A DNA stretch of 64,000 nt from CAWVSB01 sp036960375 (GCA_036960375.1 JBALVY010000002.1:310001-374000), one strand, 5' to 3'. Shown: positions 8,709 to 17,822, counted from the first letter of the stretch. The notes: generated from the letters alone by a model not told the origin. Program-made: numbers and translations.

Positions 8709-8725
8709 TGTAGCGATCTGCTACA
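8709..8725. promoter_or_regulatory. Inverted repeat upstream of the toxin-antitoxin pair
   Basis: TGTAGC (8709-8714) and GCTACA (8720-8725) are separated by five bases. They lie 35 bp before the antitoxin start and just after the regulator gene. It could be an autoregulatory site for the antitoxin, but the arms are short. Confidence 0.35.
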
Positions 8726-8759
8726 GTTGTTCTGTCAGCAAACGTATTCGAGGTGAAGT

Positions 8760-9164
8760 ATGGCTAAAGCACATTCTCCAGTGCGATTGGATGCCCGGTT
8801 AATGGAAGATGCCGCTTTGAACGCTCGCTTGTGTAACCGTAGCACGGCTGAAACGATTGAGTATTGGGCTGGTCTAGGAAAGAGATACAATAAGCTGATC
8901 GACCCCGAGGTTCTTCTGGAAATTCAGGTTGGTTCCTTGCAAATAGAGATCAAACCTACAGAAGTTGAAAGAATCGATTCAGCTTCGGTATTTGGCGATA
9001 TTGAAGAGCGTAGGACATCAAGTACTTTGAGTCAGCTTGTTAATCGAAAAAATCCTGTTTATCAAACCAGTCAATCTCATCCAGGTTTGCTTGAGCAAGT
9101 GATGCCAGATGGTTCCGTCAGTGTTGGTCGGTTTTCTGGTGGTGAATTCCACAAAGAGGTTTAA
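8760..9164 (+). CDS. ParD-like antitoxin
   Basis: A 134-residue protein whose first 60 residues resemble ParD-like antitoxins (PVRLDARLMEDAALNARL, then STAETIEYWAGLGK), a ribbon-helix-helix-type DNA-binding region. The C-terminal part is probably the toxin-binding tail. GAGGTGAAGT is a good ribosome-binding site before the ATG. It ends 9 bp before a zeta-type kinase gene, the usual antitoxin-first order of toxin-antitoxin operons. Its partner identity and DNA-binding role are inferred from this arrangement. Confidence 0.7.
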   Translation: MAKAHSPVRLDARLMEDAALNARLCNRSTAETIEYWAGLGKRYNKLIDPEVLLEIQVGSLQIEIKPTEVERIDSASVFGDIEERRTSSTLSQLVNRKNPVYQTSQSHPGLLEQVMPDGSVSVGRFSGGEFHKEV

Positions 9165-9173
9165 TGCGCTCTA

Positions 9174-9761
9174 ATGGCTAAGCCTCAGTTGTGGATGCTC
9201 GTTGGCGGTAATGGCGCTGGCAAGAGTACTTTCTATCAGCAGTTTTTAAAATCGAGAGGCATGCCCTTTGTTAATGCTGACCTGATTGCTAAAGAGCACT
9301 TTCCTGATAACGCTGAAGAGATGAGTAGAGAAGCCGCTAAAATGGCCGAACGGCTCAGATATCGCTTAATTGAAGAGAAGAAGACATTTTGTTTTGAGAC
9401 TGTCTTTTCCCATGTAAGCAAAATCGATTTTATAGCCGATGCGAAAGCAGCAGGCTATGAGATCGTCCTTGTATTTATTCATTTGGGTAATTCAGAGCTG
9501 AATAAAGCTCGTGTTCATCAAAGGGTAGTTAAGGGCGGTCATAACGTCCCTGACGATAGGATAAGCTCAAGAGTCGAGCGTTTGACCCAGAATGTCTGTA
9601 AGGTAATGGCGTTGGGGCTGGCTGATGAGGTTCATATTTTGGATAACTCCAGTTCTGATAATCCTTTTGTTAGACTGGCTACCATTATTGATGGTGAGTT
9701 ATCACTGTTGATGGAAACAAAACCCGAATGGTTTGAAGAAATTGTTTCTGGAGTTTCTTAA
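9174..9761 (+). CDS. Zeta-toxin family P-loop kinase
   Basis: A 195-residue P-loop protein. The Walker A motif GGNGAGKST lies near residues 11-19, followed by NADLIAKEHF, the NAD segment where zeta toxins place a key aspartate. FETVFSH and a helical region with RVVKGGHNVPDDRI follow and match the zeta/AAA kinase family. Known zeta/PezT enzymes phosphorylate UDP-N-acetylglucosamine and block cell-wall synthesis. Whether this shorter chromosomal form does the same is not shown. The ParD-like gene directly upstream is its likely antitoxin. AAAGAGG inside the end of the antitoxin gene serves as ribosome-binding site, so the two are translationally linked. Confidence 0.75.
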   Translation: MAKPQLWMLVGGNGAGKSTFYQQFLKSRGMPFVNADLIAKEHFPDNAEEMSREAAKMAERLRYRLIEEKKTFCFETVFSHVSKIDFIADAKAAGYEIVLVFIHLGNSELNKARVHQRVVKGGHNVPDDRISSRVERLTQNVCKVMALGLADEVHILDNSSSDNPFVRLATIIDGELSLLMETKPEWFEEIVSGVS

Positions 9762-9796
9762 GCTAATTTGACTGGATAATTAATGCGAAAATACAT

Positions 9797-10675
9797 ATGC
9801 CAGATTCCAATGAAAATATTCCGCCCGAATTAAAAGCACTTCTTGAGCAGAAGCGGGCAGAAATCCTCGTTAGTAATCATGCGCCAGTTGCTGACTTTGC
9901 AGGCCTATCTCCCGCCCATATGTACGCGCTTATCAATTTTCCTGTAGATTCGGCTGAACCCCCAATAAAACAGCAATTAGCAACGCCTGAAATGGTTGAA
10001 ACGTCGATCATGTGTGGGGCAATGCTGACTGCTTTGAATTTCTTTGCGTCAGACAAGGGTGAGAAGCTAACACCACAAGGTAGGTGGCCAAGAAAGGTGT
10101 TGTTGCAAATTTACGAGCTGGGTGATGGCGATGAACGGGGATATGATCGACCGCCCAGGCTGGAAGAAGATTGGCCTATAGCCAATGCACTACATGCAAT
10201 TCTGGTTCACGGCAAGTTGTTAAGAAAAGCTAAAGGTAGGATGTATGTCACCAAGCAAGGGCGGAACTTTTTGAATGTGACTGCCGCAACTGCCTATGAG
10301 TGGATACAAACCGAGTTCACAGAGCACTTTAATTGGGCCTATTTGGATGGCTACCCGGATATTGTGCGTTACCAACAGCATTGGGGATTCATGATCTGGT
10401 TATTGTTGCGGTTCGGTGGGCAGGAGAGGCCAGTCAGTTTTTACTCAGAGGCTTTCATCAAGGCCTGGCCAATGTTTCTTGATGAGCTCCCAGAAGATAG
10501 TTTAAGCCTGTCAGCTGAAGAGAGGTTCAAGTCAGTATTTCGTATTCGTTATGTCCAACGATGGCTGGCCTGGATGGGCTGGATTGAGTATCGATATGAG
10601 GGGAGGGGATTCGATTCTGAGATCATGTTAAAAGCCACTCCAGTTTTTTATCAGCGGTGGGCTACCTTTGCTTAA
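9797..10675 (+). CDS. Hypothetical protein downstream of the zeta-toxin pair
   Basis: A 292-residue soluble protein not firmly recognised. It has no signal peptide or membrane segment. Features are an early LSPAHMYALINFP stretch, a basic segment TPQGRWPRKVLLQIYEL, a KQGRNFL segment and aromatic-rich patches (EHFNWAYLDGYPDI). I recall similar layouts in uncharacterised proteins sometimes linked to SEC-C or pRiA4b ORF-3-like domains, but could not check. It lies 35 bp after the toxin gene in the same direction and may be cotranscribed. The ribosome-binding site before the ATG at 9797 is weak. Confidence 0.6.
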   Translation: MPDSNENIPPELKALLEQKRAEILVSNHAPVADFAGLSPAHMYALINFPVDSAEPPIKQQLATPEMVETSIMCGAMLTALNFFASDKGEKLTPQGRWPRKVLLQIYELGDGDERGYDRPPRLEEDWPIANALHAILVHGKLLRKAKGRMYVTKQGRNFLNVTAATAYEWIQTEFTEHFNWAYLDGYPDIVRYQQHWGFMIWLLLRFGGQERPVSFYSEAFIKAWPMFLDELPEDSLSLSAEERFKSVFRIRYVQRWLAWMGWIEYRYEGRGFDSEIMLKATPVFYQRWATFA

Positions 10676-10757
10676 GCTTTCTCTGTTTTCATAAGAAAGA
10701 AATTACCGCTTTTCTCAGCCTACATCGTTTGGCCGGCAGTCTATCTCGGGTTTGAGC

Positions 10758-10779
10758 GTATCACCATCTTGTGTGATAC
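10758..10779. repeat. Inverted repeat between convergent genes
   Basis: GTATCAC (10758-10764) and GTGATAC (10773-10779) form a 7-bp stem with an 8-base loop between the hypothetical gene and the DUF3604 gene. There is no T-run on either side. It may be a weak bidirectional terminator. Confidence 0.4.
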
Positions 10780-10845
10780 CCATTTAACGCAGCTTGCTCA
10801 TATACAAATAGGAGGACTTATAGGGGTAGGTAGCCATCCTCAGTA

Positions 10846-12669
10846 TCAGGGTGTGTACCAGATGGGTGAAGACCAGGCGCGCTCTTGAATAGTCGCTGGG
10901 ACGTTTGCAGGTATTTCCATGCCGAGGGCCAAGGCATCGTAAGTACTCCAGCGACAGCTCGGGTTTTCAAGTACGCGCACGTAATAGATAGCCGAATGAT
11001 TCGCATCAAAGTCTGGGTCACGCCAGGTGAACTTGATCTCTTGGTCGCCCTTGTCAGCACTTACCTCACAAGTGGTGATATCGACTTTGGCGCCGTTGTC
11101 GGGGCAACGTCCGCTGGCGGGGTCTGGAAACAGACCGTCGGAACAAGCGATATCAAACACTTGCTCTTTGCCCTCACCCTTATCGACCCAAGCCTTGATC
11201 ATCTGAATGCGCTGAAGGTCGGCTCCATCACTGTCTTTCAAGGCCCAGACCAGGAATTCGGGTGTGCTCTTTGCTTCGGGTTTGGGCAATACACTGCCCA
11301 TGGGTACGCCGTCGCGATAGGCCTTGCTCAGAAAGCTCGAGTCATCAAGTAAGCCTTGTTCGAAACCCCAGCTGGCGAAGAAGCGCAGCTTGATACGGGT
11401 GCCACTGGTGGCGTAGGTTTCTCGGCGCTGCATGGCTTCAAATATCGCATCTCGGGTGTTTTCCTTGGCCCAGACTGCCGCTAGGCCGCCTGGATTAGTT
11501 GGCACGGCTGAGGAGCCTTTTCTCGTCCGACGGAGGCGTTTCTTGGCACTAATGGAACTAGACTTACTCCCCCGAAAATTGTCCTCTTCAGTAGCACCGG
11601 CAATGCTGTTATGTGAATCTGTACTACCGATAAAGCCAAATTGTAGAGGGTTATAACTTAGCCGTTGTTGCAGTTTAAGTCCCTCTTTCAGGCCCTCCCT
11701 GGCAAAGGAATAGCGCCCGGAACAACCGGAAACCTGCTCGCCTTTACACAAGGGGGATATCAGTTCGAAGTTGCATTCCTCGTCGCTGGCCCCCAAATCG
11801 TAGCCACACTCGGAGCTGCCCTTGATCTGGAATATTTCGGCGAGGGGCTCATTGCGGCCGCGCAGAGCCCAATCATGGTCTTCGTAGGGGTCGCCATCAA
11901 TGGAACGGCCGGAGTACGCGATACCCCACGTCTTGTTCATGTTGTGCGGAATGGTTAGAAACTCGCATTCGCCCGTGCATTCGGTTTCAAGGCCTCGCCA
12001 CAGGTCTAGTACGGTGGCCGCATCGTAGGCGGAGATCGCTCGGTTTGGCGTGGTGCTGTTGCGGAAAATCACGTTGCGGTGAACTTTGCCTTTCCCAGGC
12101 AGCGCCGGTGAGTATTCGTAGCCAAGAAAGGCGGTGAATGTGCCCGGTTCGTTGTGGGCGTCTGCTGCCGCACGTACTTTATTCCAGGTGGTATCCGCGT
12201 CAGCCAAACAGGTGCTGAGCTTGTCACCCCCGCAAAGCTCGGGTATGCGAGCTACCGGGCGTTGTATGACAGCTTGGCGCAGTCGCTTAAACATCTTTGT
12301 CGAGAGGGTTTCAGATTGCGCACAAAATTGGCTTTGTGTCTCTGAGAGTGTGTCTCGCGCACAGGTTTCAAATAATCCAAATGATTCGGCATGATCGGTC
12401 ATTACCACGAAGTCCAGTGGCCTACTGAGCTGGGTTGTCTGACCGGTGGCGAGCTCTATGGGCTCACCCTTGGCGAAACGGTAGGCTCCGTCCAGGCCTA
12501 CTCGGTTGCCAAAGAAGTATGAGTCGAGAGAGAGTGCTGTGTGCACGTGGGTGTCGCCAAAGTACAGGTTGCGTTGCTCGTTGAAACTTGGTGTGGTGCC
12601 TTCACTGTGGGCTGTGGCCGCCAATAACAGGCTCAGTATGCACAGCTGTAATCTGATCATTGTTCTCAT
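10846..12669 (-). CDS. Exported DUF3604 domain protein
   Basis: A 607-residue protein with a cleavable signal peptide (hydrophobic residues 6-20, likely cut after AHS near 22), so it should be periplasmic or envelope-associated. The mature part starts with GDTHVHTALS at 38-47, a metal-binding PHP-like motif, and continues with VMTDHAESFG and STDSHNSIAG, typical of the DUF3604 family. These histidines and aspartates suggest a metal-dependent hydrolase, but no reaction is established. The family is common in marine Proteobacteria. It diverges from the dimethylglycine dehydrogenase-like gene across a 458-bp gap, and nothing shows that the two work together. Confidence 0.85.
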   Translation of the reverse strand: MRTMIRLQLCILSLLLAATAHSEGTTPSFNEQRNLYFGDTHVHTALSLDSYFFGNRVGLDGAYRFAKGEPIELATGQTTQLSRPLDFVVMTDHAESFGLFETCARDTLSETQSQFCAQSETLSTKMFKRLRQAVIQRPVARIPELCGGDKLSTCLADADTTWNKVRAAADAHNEPGTFTAFLGYEYSPALPGKGKVHRNVIFRNSTTPNRAISAYDAATVLDLWRGLETECTGECEFLTIPHNMNKTWGIAYSGRSIDGDPYEDHDWALRGRNEPLAEIFQIKGSSECGYDLGASDEECNFELISPLCKGEQVSGCSGRYSFAREGLKEGLKLQQRLSYNPLQFGFIGSTDSHNSIAGATEEDNFRGSKSSSISAKKRLRRTRKGSSAVPTNPGGLAAVWAKENTRDAIFEAMQRRETYATSGTRIKLRFFASWGFEQGLLDDSSFLSKAYRDGVPMGSVLPKPEAKSTPEFLVWALKDSDGADLQRIQMIKAWVDKGEGKEQVFDIACSDGLFPDPASGRCPDNGAKVDITTCEVSADKGDQEIKFTWRDPDFDANHSAIYYVRVLENPSCRWSTYDALALGMEIPANVPATIQERAWSSPIWYTP

Positions 12670-12916
12670 TGTTACGCTTTCCCGGCTTGTTCGATGTTCG
12701 CATAGCGCGACTGTTGATAGCTTAAATTAACGTAGGAGGGCTGCGCAAGCACCCGGTGAAATATGCTCATAGCTTTCAAGTAAAGTCGTAGATTGCATTT
12801 ATGCTGTCTATTATGTGTTACAGCAGATTACGTGGTGATTGGACGCACCATTTAATTTCTATGCGCAGTGATGACTGACAAGGATGGCTATTTATTACTA
12901 GCACGTGAATTCCAAA

Positions 12917-12966
12917 ATTCTCGCCCTATAGGCTGTGACTGACAACCGGCTGAGGGTGGGTATACT
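12917..12966 (+). promoter_or_regulatory. Promoter with CTATAGGC element, upstream of the dimethylglycine dehydrogenase-like operon
   Basis: The 17-bp element ATTCTCGCCCTATAGGC (12917-12933) is followed by a -35-like CTGACA (12939-12944), a 16-bp spacer and a -10-like TATACT (12961-12966). The last base of the element is exactly 28 bp before the -10 start, as in two other promoters of the window. Its centre lies near -44 from the expected start of transcription, a usual place for an activator. The rest of the 458-bp gap holds the CrtI-like vestige at 13024-13065 and a hairpin at 13081-13099, and nothing else that I recognise. Confidence 0.65.
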
Positions 12967-13023
12967 AAACGGCCTGGAATCGTATGTCTGTTGGCATAAA
13001 AAGGGACAACGGAATGAGCAAGA

Positions 13024-13065
13024 ATGAATAAATACGATGCGATTGCAGGTGCACGGCTGGCGTAG
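13024..13065 (+). pseudogene. Vestige of the 5' end of a CrtI-like oxidoreductase gene
   Basis: The short frame reads MNKYDAIAGARLA and stops. Its first 22 bases differ at only two positions from the first 22 bases of the oxidoreductase gene at 28182. The same start (M-K-YDAI followed by GAG) opens the oxidoreductase at 36160. It lies between the shared promoter element and the dimethylglycine dehydrogenase-like gene. It could be the scar of a deleted oxidoreductase gene, or a leader peptide with chance similarity. Confidence 0.4.
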
Positions 13066-13080
13066 TAACTTGAGAACTTA

Positions 13081-13099
13081 AGAGGGTTTATTTCCCTCT
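13081..13099 (+). repeat. Hairpin in the leader of the dimethylglycine dehydrogenase-like gene
   Basis: AGAGGG (13081-13086) and CCCTCT (13094-13099) can pair around a 7-base loop, ending 28 bp before the start codon. It may affect mRNA stability or translation. It does not match any riboswitch I recognise. Confidence 0.4.
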
Positions 13100-13127
13100 A
13101 GATGAATACGATAACAGAGGTGTTTCA

Positions 13128-15605
13128 ATGTCTAATTCTAGTGGCGCCACAGGCAAAAGCCTGCCTACTTCCGCGCGTGTTGTAATAGTCGGTGGCGGTA
13201 TAATTGGCACCTCCATAGCCTATCACCTGGCGCATATGGGCTGTGACGACGTGGTATTGCTGGAGAAAGATGAAATTACCTCTGGCACCACCTGGCATGC
13301 TGCCGGTTTGATGGTCACCTACGGCAGTACCTCCGAAACATCGACGGAGATTCGTAAATACTCACGAGATCTTTATGCGCGCTTAGAGGCGGAGACTGGC
13401 CAGGCGACGGGTCTGAACCAGTGTGGTTTTATTGAGTTGGCGACTAACGCCGATCGCTTGGAAGAATATCGGCGTGTCTCTGCCTTTAACCGTTACTGCG
13501 GTGTCGATGTTCACGAGTTGTCTGCCCGAGAGGTGCAAGACTTATTCCCGATCGCCCGCGTAGATGACGTATTGGCGGGCTTTTATGTGAAAGACGATGG
13601 TCGGGTTAACCCGGTTGATGTCACCATGGCCTTGGCCAAGGGCGCCAAAATGAAGGGCGCTAAAATTATTAGCGGTGTTTCGGCAACGGGGGTGACTCGC
13701 TTAAACGGCGCGGTAACCGGAGTGACCACAGACCACGGCAATATAGCCTGTGAGGTGGTGGTGAACTGCGCCGGTATGTGGGCGAGGCAGTTTGGTGAAT
13801 CCCATGGTGTGAATATCCCCAATCAGGCGGCCGAGCACTATTATCTGATAACAGAGCCCATCGCAGGCGTTAGCCGCGATTGGCCGGTACTGGAAGATCC
13901 GTCGAATTACGGTTACTACCGTGAGGAAGGCAGTGGTTTGATGGTGGGTTTGTTTGAGGGGGTTTCTGCACCTTGGCGCGTTGATGCTATTCCAGACAAT
14001 TTCTCCTTTGGTGAGCTAGAGCCTGATTGGGAGCGAATGACGCCTTATCTGGAAAGTGCTATGAGCCGGGTGCCGATAAGCCTCGAAAGCGGCATTAAGA
14101 AGTTCTTTTGTGGCCCAGAGAGTTTTACTCCCGATTTGGCGCCTATCGTCGGCGAGGCCCCTGAGTTGAAGAACTATTTTGTGGCTGCCGGTTTGAATTC
14201 GATTGGTATTCTTTCTGCTGGTGGCTTAGGTCGCATTATGGCTCATTGGATTATCAATGGCTCACCCGACGTCGACGTGACGGGCTTTAATATTGACCGG
14301 CTTCACAAGTATCAATCCAACCCCGATTATCGACGAGACAGGGCGGCAGAGTCTCTGGGTACTGTGTATAAGTGCCACTATCCGACCAAAGCCAAAGAGA
14401 CAGCTCGCGGCGCTAAACGATCGGCCTTGCATGACAGGTTAGCCAGTGCAGGTGCATATTTTACTGACGTCAGTGGTTGGGAGTCGCCAAGTTGGTTCGC
14501 ACCAGCGGGAGAAAAGGCTGAGGTCGAGAAATTATCTTTCGGCAGAATGAACTGGTGGCCGTATTGGGAAGCTGAGCATCGGGCCTGCCGCGAGGCCGTG
14601 ATACTGATGGATATGAGCATCATGTCCAAGTTTCTCGTGCAGGGCCGCGATGCAGGCAAGGTGCTGGATTATATTTCTGCCAATCGAGTGAATGAAGAAG
14701 TTGGCATGATTACCTATACCCAATGGCTTAACGACGCGGGTTTTCTCGAGGCCGATCTAACGGTAGCCAAGCTGGCGGAAGACAAGTTTCTGGTGGTGGT
14801 TACCGATACCATGCACCGTCATGTTGAGACCTGGATACAAAGAAACACCCCGGACGATGCTCTCGCCATTGTGACCGATGTGACATCCGGCATGACCCAG
14901 ATAAACATCCAGGGTCCCAATAGTCGCGCCTTGCTGCAAGCTTTGACAACTACCGATCTGAGCCACGAGGCATTTCCCTTTCGCACCGCTCGCGATATAG
15001 ATATTGGTTATGCGCGAGTACTGTGTATTCGAATTACCTACGCTGGCGAGCTGGGCTATGAGCTATACGTGCCCAGTGAGCAGGCAGTTCATGTCTATGA
15101 TCGCCTAGTGGCAGAAGGCCCCAAGCACGGTTTGCTTCACGCGGGTTTGAGCTCCTTGGGCAGCCTGCGTCTGGAGAAGGGCTATCGCGACTACGGTCAT
15201 GATATTGATAATACCGATAACGCCTTTGAAACCGGGCTGGGCTTTGCCGTCGCCATAGATAAGCCTGGCGGCTTTATTGGAGAGGCCAGCGCCCAGGCGC
15301 AAAAAGCCGCAGCTCCCTATGATCGCCGTTTGGTGCAAGTTTTGGTAGAAGACCCTGAGCCGCTATTGTGGCACGCAGAGGTTATCTATCGTAACGACAA
15401 GGCAGTGGGCTATATTCGCGCCGGAAGTTATGGGCATACCTTGGGCGGGGCCGTTGGCCTGGCCATGATAGAACCGGGAGAGACCGTAAATGCGGCTTTC
15501 CTGAATGAGGGTAAATGGGAAATCGAAATTGCGGGTATTAAATACCCTTGCCGATGCTCCCTAAAACCACTGTATGATCCAGAGATGAAACGAATAAAAA
15601 TTTAG
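13128..15605 (+). CDS. Dimethylglycine/sarcosine dehydrogenase-like flavoprotein (FAD oxidoreductase fused to GcvT domain)
   Basis: An 825-residue fusion. The N-terminal half is a DAO-type FAD domain with VGGGIIG at 21-27 and TTWHAAGL, where H57 matches the histidine that carries covalent FAD in dimethylglycine and sarcosine dehydrogenases. A linker domain follows, then from about residue 470 a GcvT (aminomethyltransferase) domain with ITYAGELGYELYVPSE. Enzymes of this build oxidise an N-methyl group and pass the C1 unit to tetrahydrofolate as methylene-THF. The ATG follows AGAGGTG at good spacing. An amino acid permease starts 18 bp after its stop, so uptake and oxidation are probably one operon. 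The precise substrate (dimethylglycine, sarcosine or another N-methyl amine) is not readable from sequence. Confidence 0.85.
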   Translation: MSNSSGATGKSLPTSARVVIVGGGIIGTSIAYHLAHMGCDDVVLLEKDEITSGTTWHAAGLMVTYGSTSETSTEIRKYSRDLYARLEAETGQATGLNQCGFIELATNADRLEEYRRVSAFNRYCGVDVHELSAREVQDLFPIARVDDVLAGFYVKDDGRVNPVDVTMALAKGAKMKGAKIISGVSATGVTRLNGAVTGVTTDHGNIACEVVVNCAGMWARQFGESHGVNIPNQAAEHYYLITEPIAGVSRDWPVLEDPSNYGYYREEGSGLMVGLFEGVSAPWRVDAIPDNFSFGELEPDWERMTPYLESAMSRVPISLESGIKKFFCGPESFTPDLAPIVGEAPELKNYFVAAGLNSIGILSAGGLGRIMAHWIINGSPDVDVTGFNIDRLHKYQSNPDYRRDRAAESLGTVYKCHYPTKAKETARGAKRSALHDRLASAGAYFTDVSGWESPSWFAPAGEKAEVEKLSFGRMNWWPYWEAEHRACREAVILMDMSIMSKFLVQGRDAGKVLDYISANRVNEEVGMITYTQWLNDAGFLEADLTVAKLAEDKFLVVVTDTMHRHVETWIQRNTPDDALAIVTDVTSGMTQINIQGPNSRALLQALTTTDLSHEAFPFRTARDIDIGYARVLCIRITYAGELGYELYVPSEQAVHVYDRLVAEGPKHGLLHAGLSSLGSLRLEKGYRDYGHDIDNTDNAFETGLGFAVAIDKPGGFIGEASAQAQKAAAPYDRRLVQVLVEDPEPLLWHAEVIYRNDKAVGYIRAGSYGHTLGGAVGLAMIEPGETVNAAFLNEGKWEIEIAGIKYPCRCSLKPLYDPEMKRIKI

Positions 15606-15623
15606 ATTTTGGATAAGTAATTT

Positions 15624-17246
15624 ATGAGTGAAGTTTTAGCGCCCAAGCAAGGTCTAAAAGAGCATAAGCTCAAACTGAGCACAGTGGTGTTTATTATGTA
15701 TTGCCTTGTGGCCGGCGGCGCCTTTGGCATAGAAGAGATGATTTCCGCATCGGGTCCCGGGCTGACCCTATTGATGTTGGTAGTGCTTCCATTTATATGG
15801 GCTGGGCCGCAGGCATTAGTTTCTGCAGAGTTGGGTTCCGCCATTCCCGAAGCAGGTGGGTTTTATAAGTGGGTGCAACGAGGTCTGGGTGAATTTTGGG
15901 CGTTTCAGGCTGGTTGGTGCCGAACCGTCTCCAGCTATTTAGATAATACAATTTACGTGGTATTGGCGGTCTCCTATTTAGGCATGTTATTGCCCTTAAC
16001 TGCGGTTGAGGCCTATTTGTGCAAGGCTGTCATAATCGTTTTTTTTACGTATATTAACCTGCGTGGCATTAAGGATGTGGGCAGGCTGAGTACGTTTTTC
16101 TCGCTATCGGTCATGATTGCCTTTGCCTTTGTTGCCGTAGTGGGTTTTATAAACTGGAACCAAAGCCCAATTGCCCCCTTCCATCATCCGGATCAAAGTC
16201 TTTTTAGTAGCATAGGTGCTAGCCTGGCTATCGGTATGTGGTGTTACTCTGGTTATACCTCCATGTCGACATTGGCAGCGGAAATAGAAGATAAAACCCT
16301 CATTCCCAAAGGCTTGTTAATACTATTACCACTTAGTGCTTTATCCTATATTTTGCCTACAGCTGCGGGCCTTGCTGCCCTCGGTAGCTGGGATATGTGG
16401 TCGACAGGTGGCGGGGTTTCTTATGGCCATGTTGCAGCTCTGGCCGGCGATGTGTTTTTCCCTCTTTTTATCGGGGTTGCGATACTGGCCAATTTATCCA
16501 TCTTTAACGCTTATATAATCTCTATATCTCGCTGTTTCTTTTCCATGGCGGAAGATAACTTGGTCCCCAGATCTTTAGTGAAATTAAGCAAGAGTCATTC
16601 TGTACCGTATATTGGTGTGCTTTCTTTAGGTGTATTTTGTTTATTTGCCTGTACCTTCGATTTTACCATTTTGGTAACGGTATCTGTCATATTGCTGATG
16701 GTTGACTACGTGCTAGTGTGGATCGCAGGCATTAGACTTAGACAAAACGAACCTGATATGCCAAGACCGTTTAAGATTCCTGTGGGCACGGCAGGTTTTA
16801 TCCTGATTGTCACTCCGGGAATCAGCATCGCCGTTATTTCTCTATTTTTAAATGGTACCGATTACTTTCTGGGAGGCATGTTTGGCATAATTTCATCGCC
16901 GCTTATGTATTATATTTTTAAACTTAAGTATGGCGGTTTGACGGCCAATGATGCTGAGAAATATCCCGTCAATCCAAAAACAAAACTGGCTTATGGCGAC
17001 TTATACCGTATGGCGTCTATATTTGGTTTGTTTGCATTGCTGGGCTTTGTTGGTGCTTATGTGTTTTTTCCATGGTATGAAGGGGCCTGGGGGGCAGAGT
17101 ATTATGCTGAAACCTATGGTTATGAAAACGCATTCTCTCTAATACTTGATGGTATTAAGCTGACTTCCTATGTTTTTTCTGGCGCGGCTTTAGTTTTGAT
17201 TGTGCTTGCTCGTAAGCTTGAGCCTAAAGCAGTGAATATCTTCTGA
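15624..17246 (+). CDS. APC superfamily amino acid/amine permease
   Basis: A 540-residue integral inner-membrane protein with about 12-14 hydrophobic segments. It starts with the APC-type first helix (VFIMYCLVAGGAFGIEEMI) and has the conserved EAGGFYKWVQRGLGEFW segment after helix 2. Such carriers take up amino acids, polyamines or related amines by proton or sodium symport, or by exchange. It lies 18 bp downstream of the dimethylglycine dehydrogenase-like gene and is probably cotranscribed, so its substrate may be that enzyme's substrate (inference). It converges with an Lrp-type regulator gene. Confidence 0.88.
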   Translation: MSEVLAPKQGLKEHKLKLSTVVFIMYCLVAGGAFGIEEMISASGPGLTLLMLVVLPFIWAGPQALVSAELGSAIPEAGGFYKWVQRGLGEFWAFQAGWCRTVSSYLDNTIYVVLAVSYLGMLLPLTAVEAYLCKAVIIVFFTYINLRGIKDVGRLSTFFSLSVMIAFAFVAVVGFINWNQSPIAPFHHPDQSLFSSIGASLAIGMWCYSGYTSMSTLAAEIEDKTLIPKGLLILLPLSALSYILPTAAGLAALGSWDMWSTGGGVSYGHVAALAGDVFFPLFIGVAILANLSIFNAYIISISRCFFSMAEDNLVPRSLVKLSKSHSVPYIGVLSLGVFCLFACTFDFTILVTVSVILLMVDYVLVWIAGIRLRQNEPDMPRPFKIPVGTAGFILIVTPGISIAVISLFLNGTDYFLGGMFGIISSPLMYYIFKLKYGGLTANDAEKYPVNPKTKLAYGDLYRMASIFGLFALLGFVGAYVFFPWYEGAWGAEYYAETYGYENAFSLILDGIKLTSYVFSGAALVLIVLARKLEPKAVNIF

Positions 17247-17317
17247 TACTTATACTAAGGGCGCTAAGCACAAAAAATAATAAGATAATAAAACCACGGC
17301 GTTTTTTTAGTAATGTC

Positions 17318-17746
17318 CTAAAGCAGCTTGGACAATAATACCAGCGTCGATGTTTTGGTCACTCCATTCATATTGCCTATTTTTGTTAACTGCTGATCGA
17401 GCTCCTCCGTCGTTGGCTCCCGCAGCAATGCAATAACATCATAATCACCATTCACAGAGTACAGCGTTTTTATCGCGGGCATTTTTTTCAGTAGATTGCA
17501 TACTTCACGATTCATTTTAGGCTCTACGGCTATCATGGCGTGGGCGCTCACTAAATTACGCTGATAGTCTGGATTAATACTGATGGTATATGACTGAATG
17601 ACGTTGGACTTTTCCAAACGCTGAATACGTTGTTGAATAGTTGCTCGACTAAATCCTAACTCTTTGGCCAGGTGAGTGATGCTCTCTCGGCTGTTGATTG
17701 CCAATAGATCCAGTATTTGCCTATCCAGTTTATCTGTAGCCTGCAT
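17318..17746 (-). CDS. Lrp/AsnC family transcriptional regulator
   Basis: From the ATG at 17746 it has 142 residues. The N-terminal winged helix (LDRQILDLLAINSRESITHL, GFSRATIQQRIQRL) is followed by an Lrp/RAM ligand domain that ends in GVTKTSTLVLLSKLL, all typical of AsnC/Lrp. GGAGG lies seven bases before this ATG. An upstream in-frame ATG at 17776 lacks such a site and would add ten non-conserved residues. It diverges from the decarboxylase gene and is its likely regulator, perhaps sensing an amino acid such as lysine or ornithine (inference). Confidence 0.88.
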   Translation of the reverse strand: MQATDKLDRQILDLLAINSRESITHLAKELGFSRATIQQRIQRLEKSNVIQSYTISINPDYQRNLVSAHAMIAVEPKMNREVCNLLKKMPAIKTLYSVNGDYDVIALLREPTTEELDQQLTKIGNMNGVTKTSTLVLLSKLL

Positions 17747-17822
17747 TATTAGACCTCCATTAAAGCTTTTTATCAAAATGATTGGTGCATATTACATATT
17801 GTGAGCTTATATATAGCAATTT

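Noticed and set aside
10885..11352. Plus-strand open frames across the DUF3604 gene
   Set aside because: They are antisense shadows of a clear coding gene with conserved motifs.
12670..13127. Glycine or SAM riboswitch before the dimethylglycine dehydrogenase-like gene
   Set aside because: No conserved core of these riboswitches was found. Only a short hairpin and a promoter are evident.
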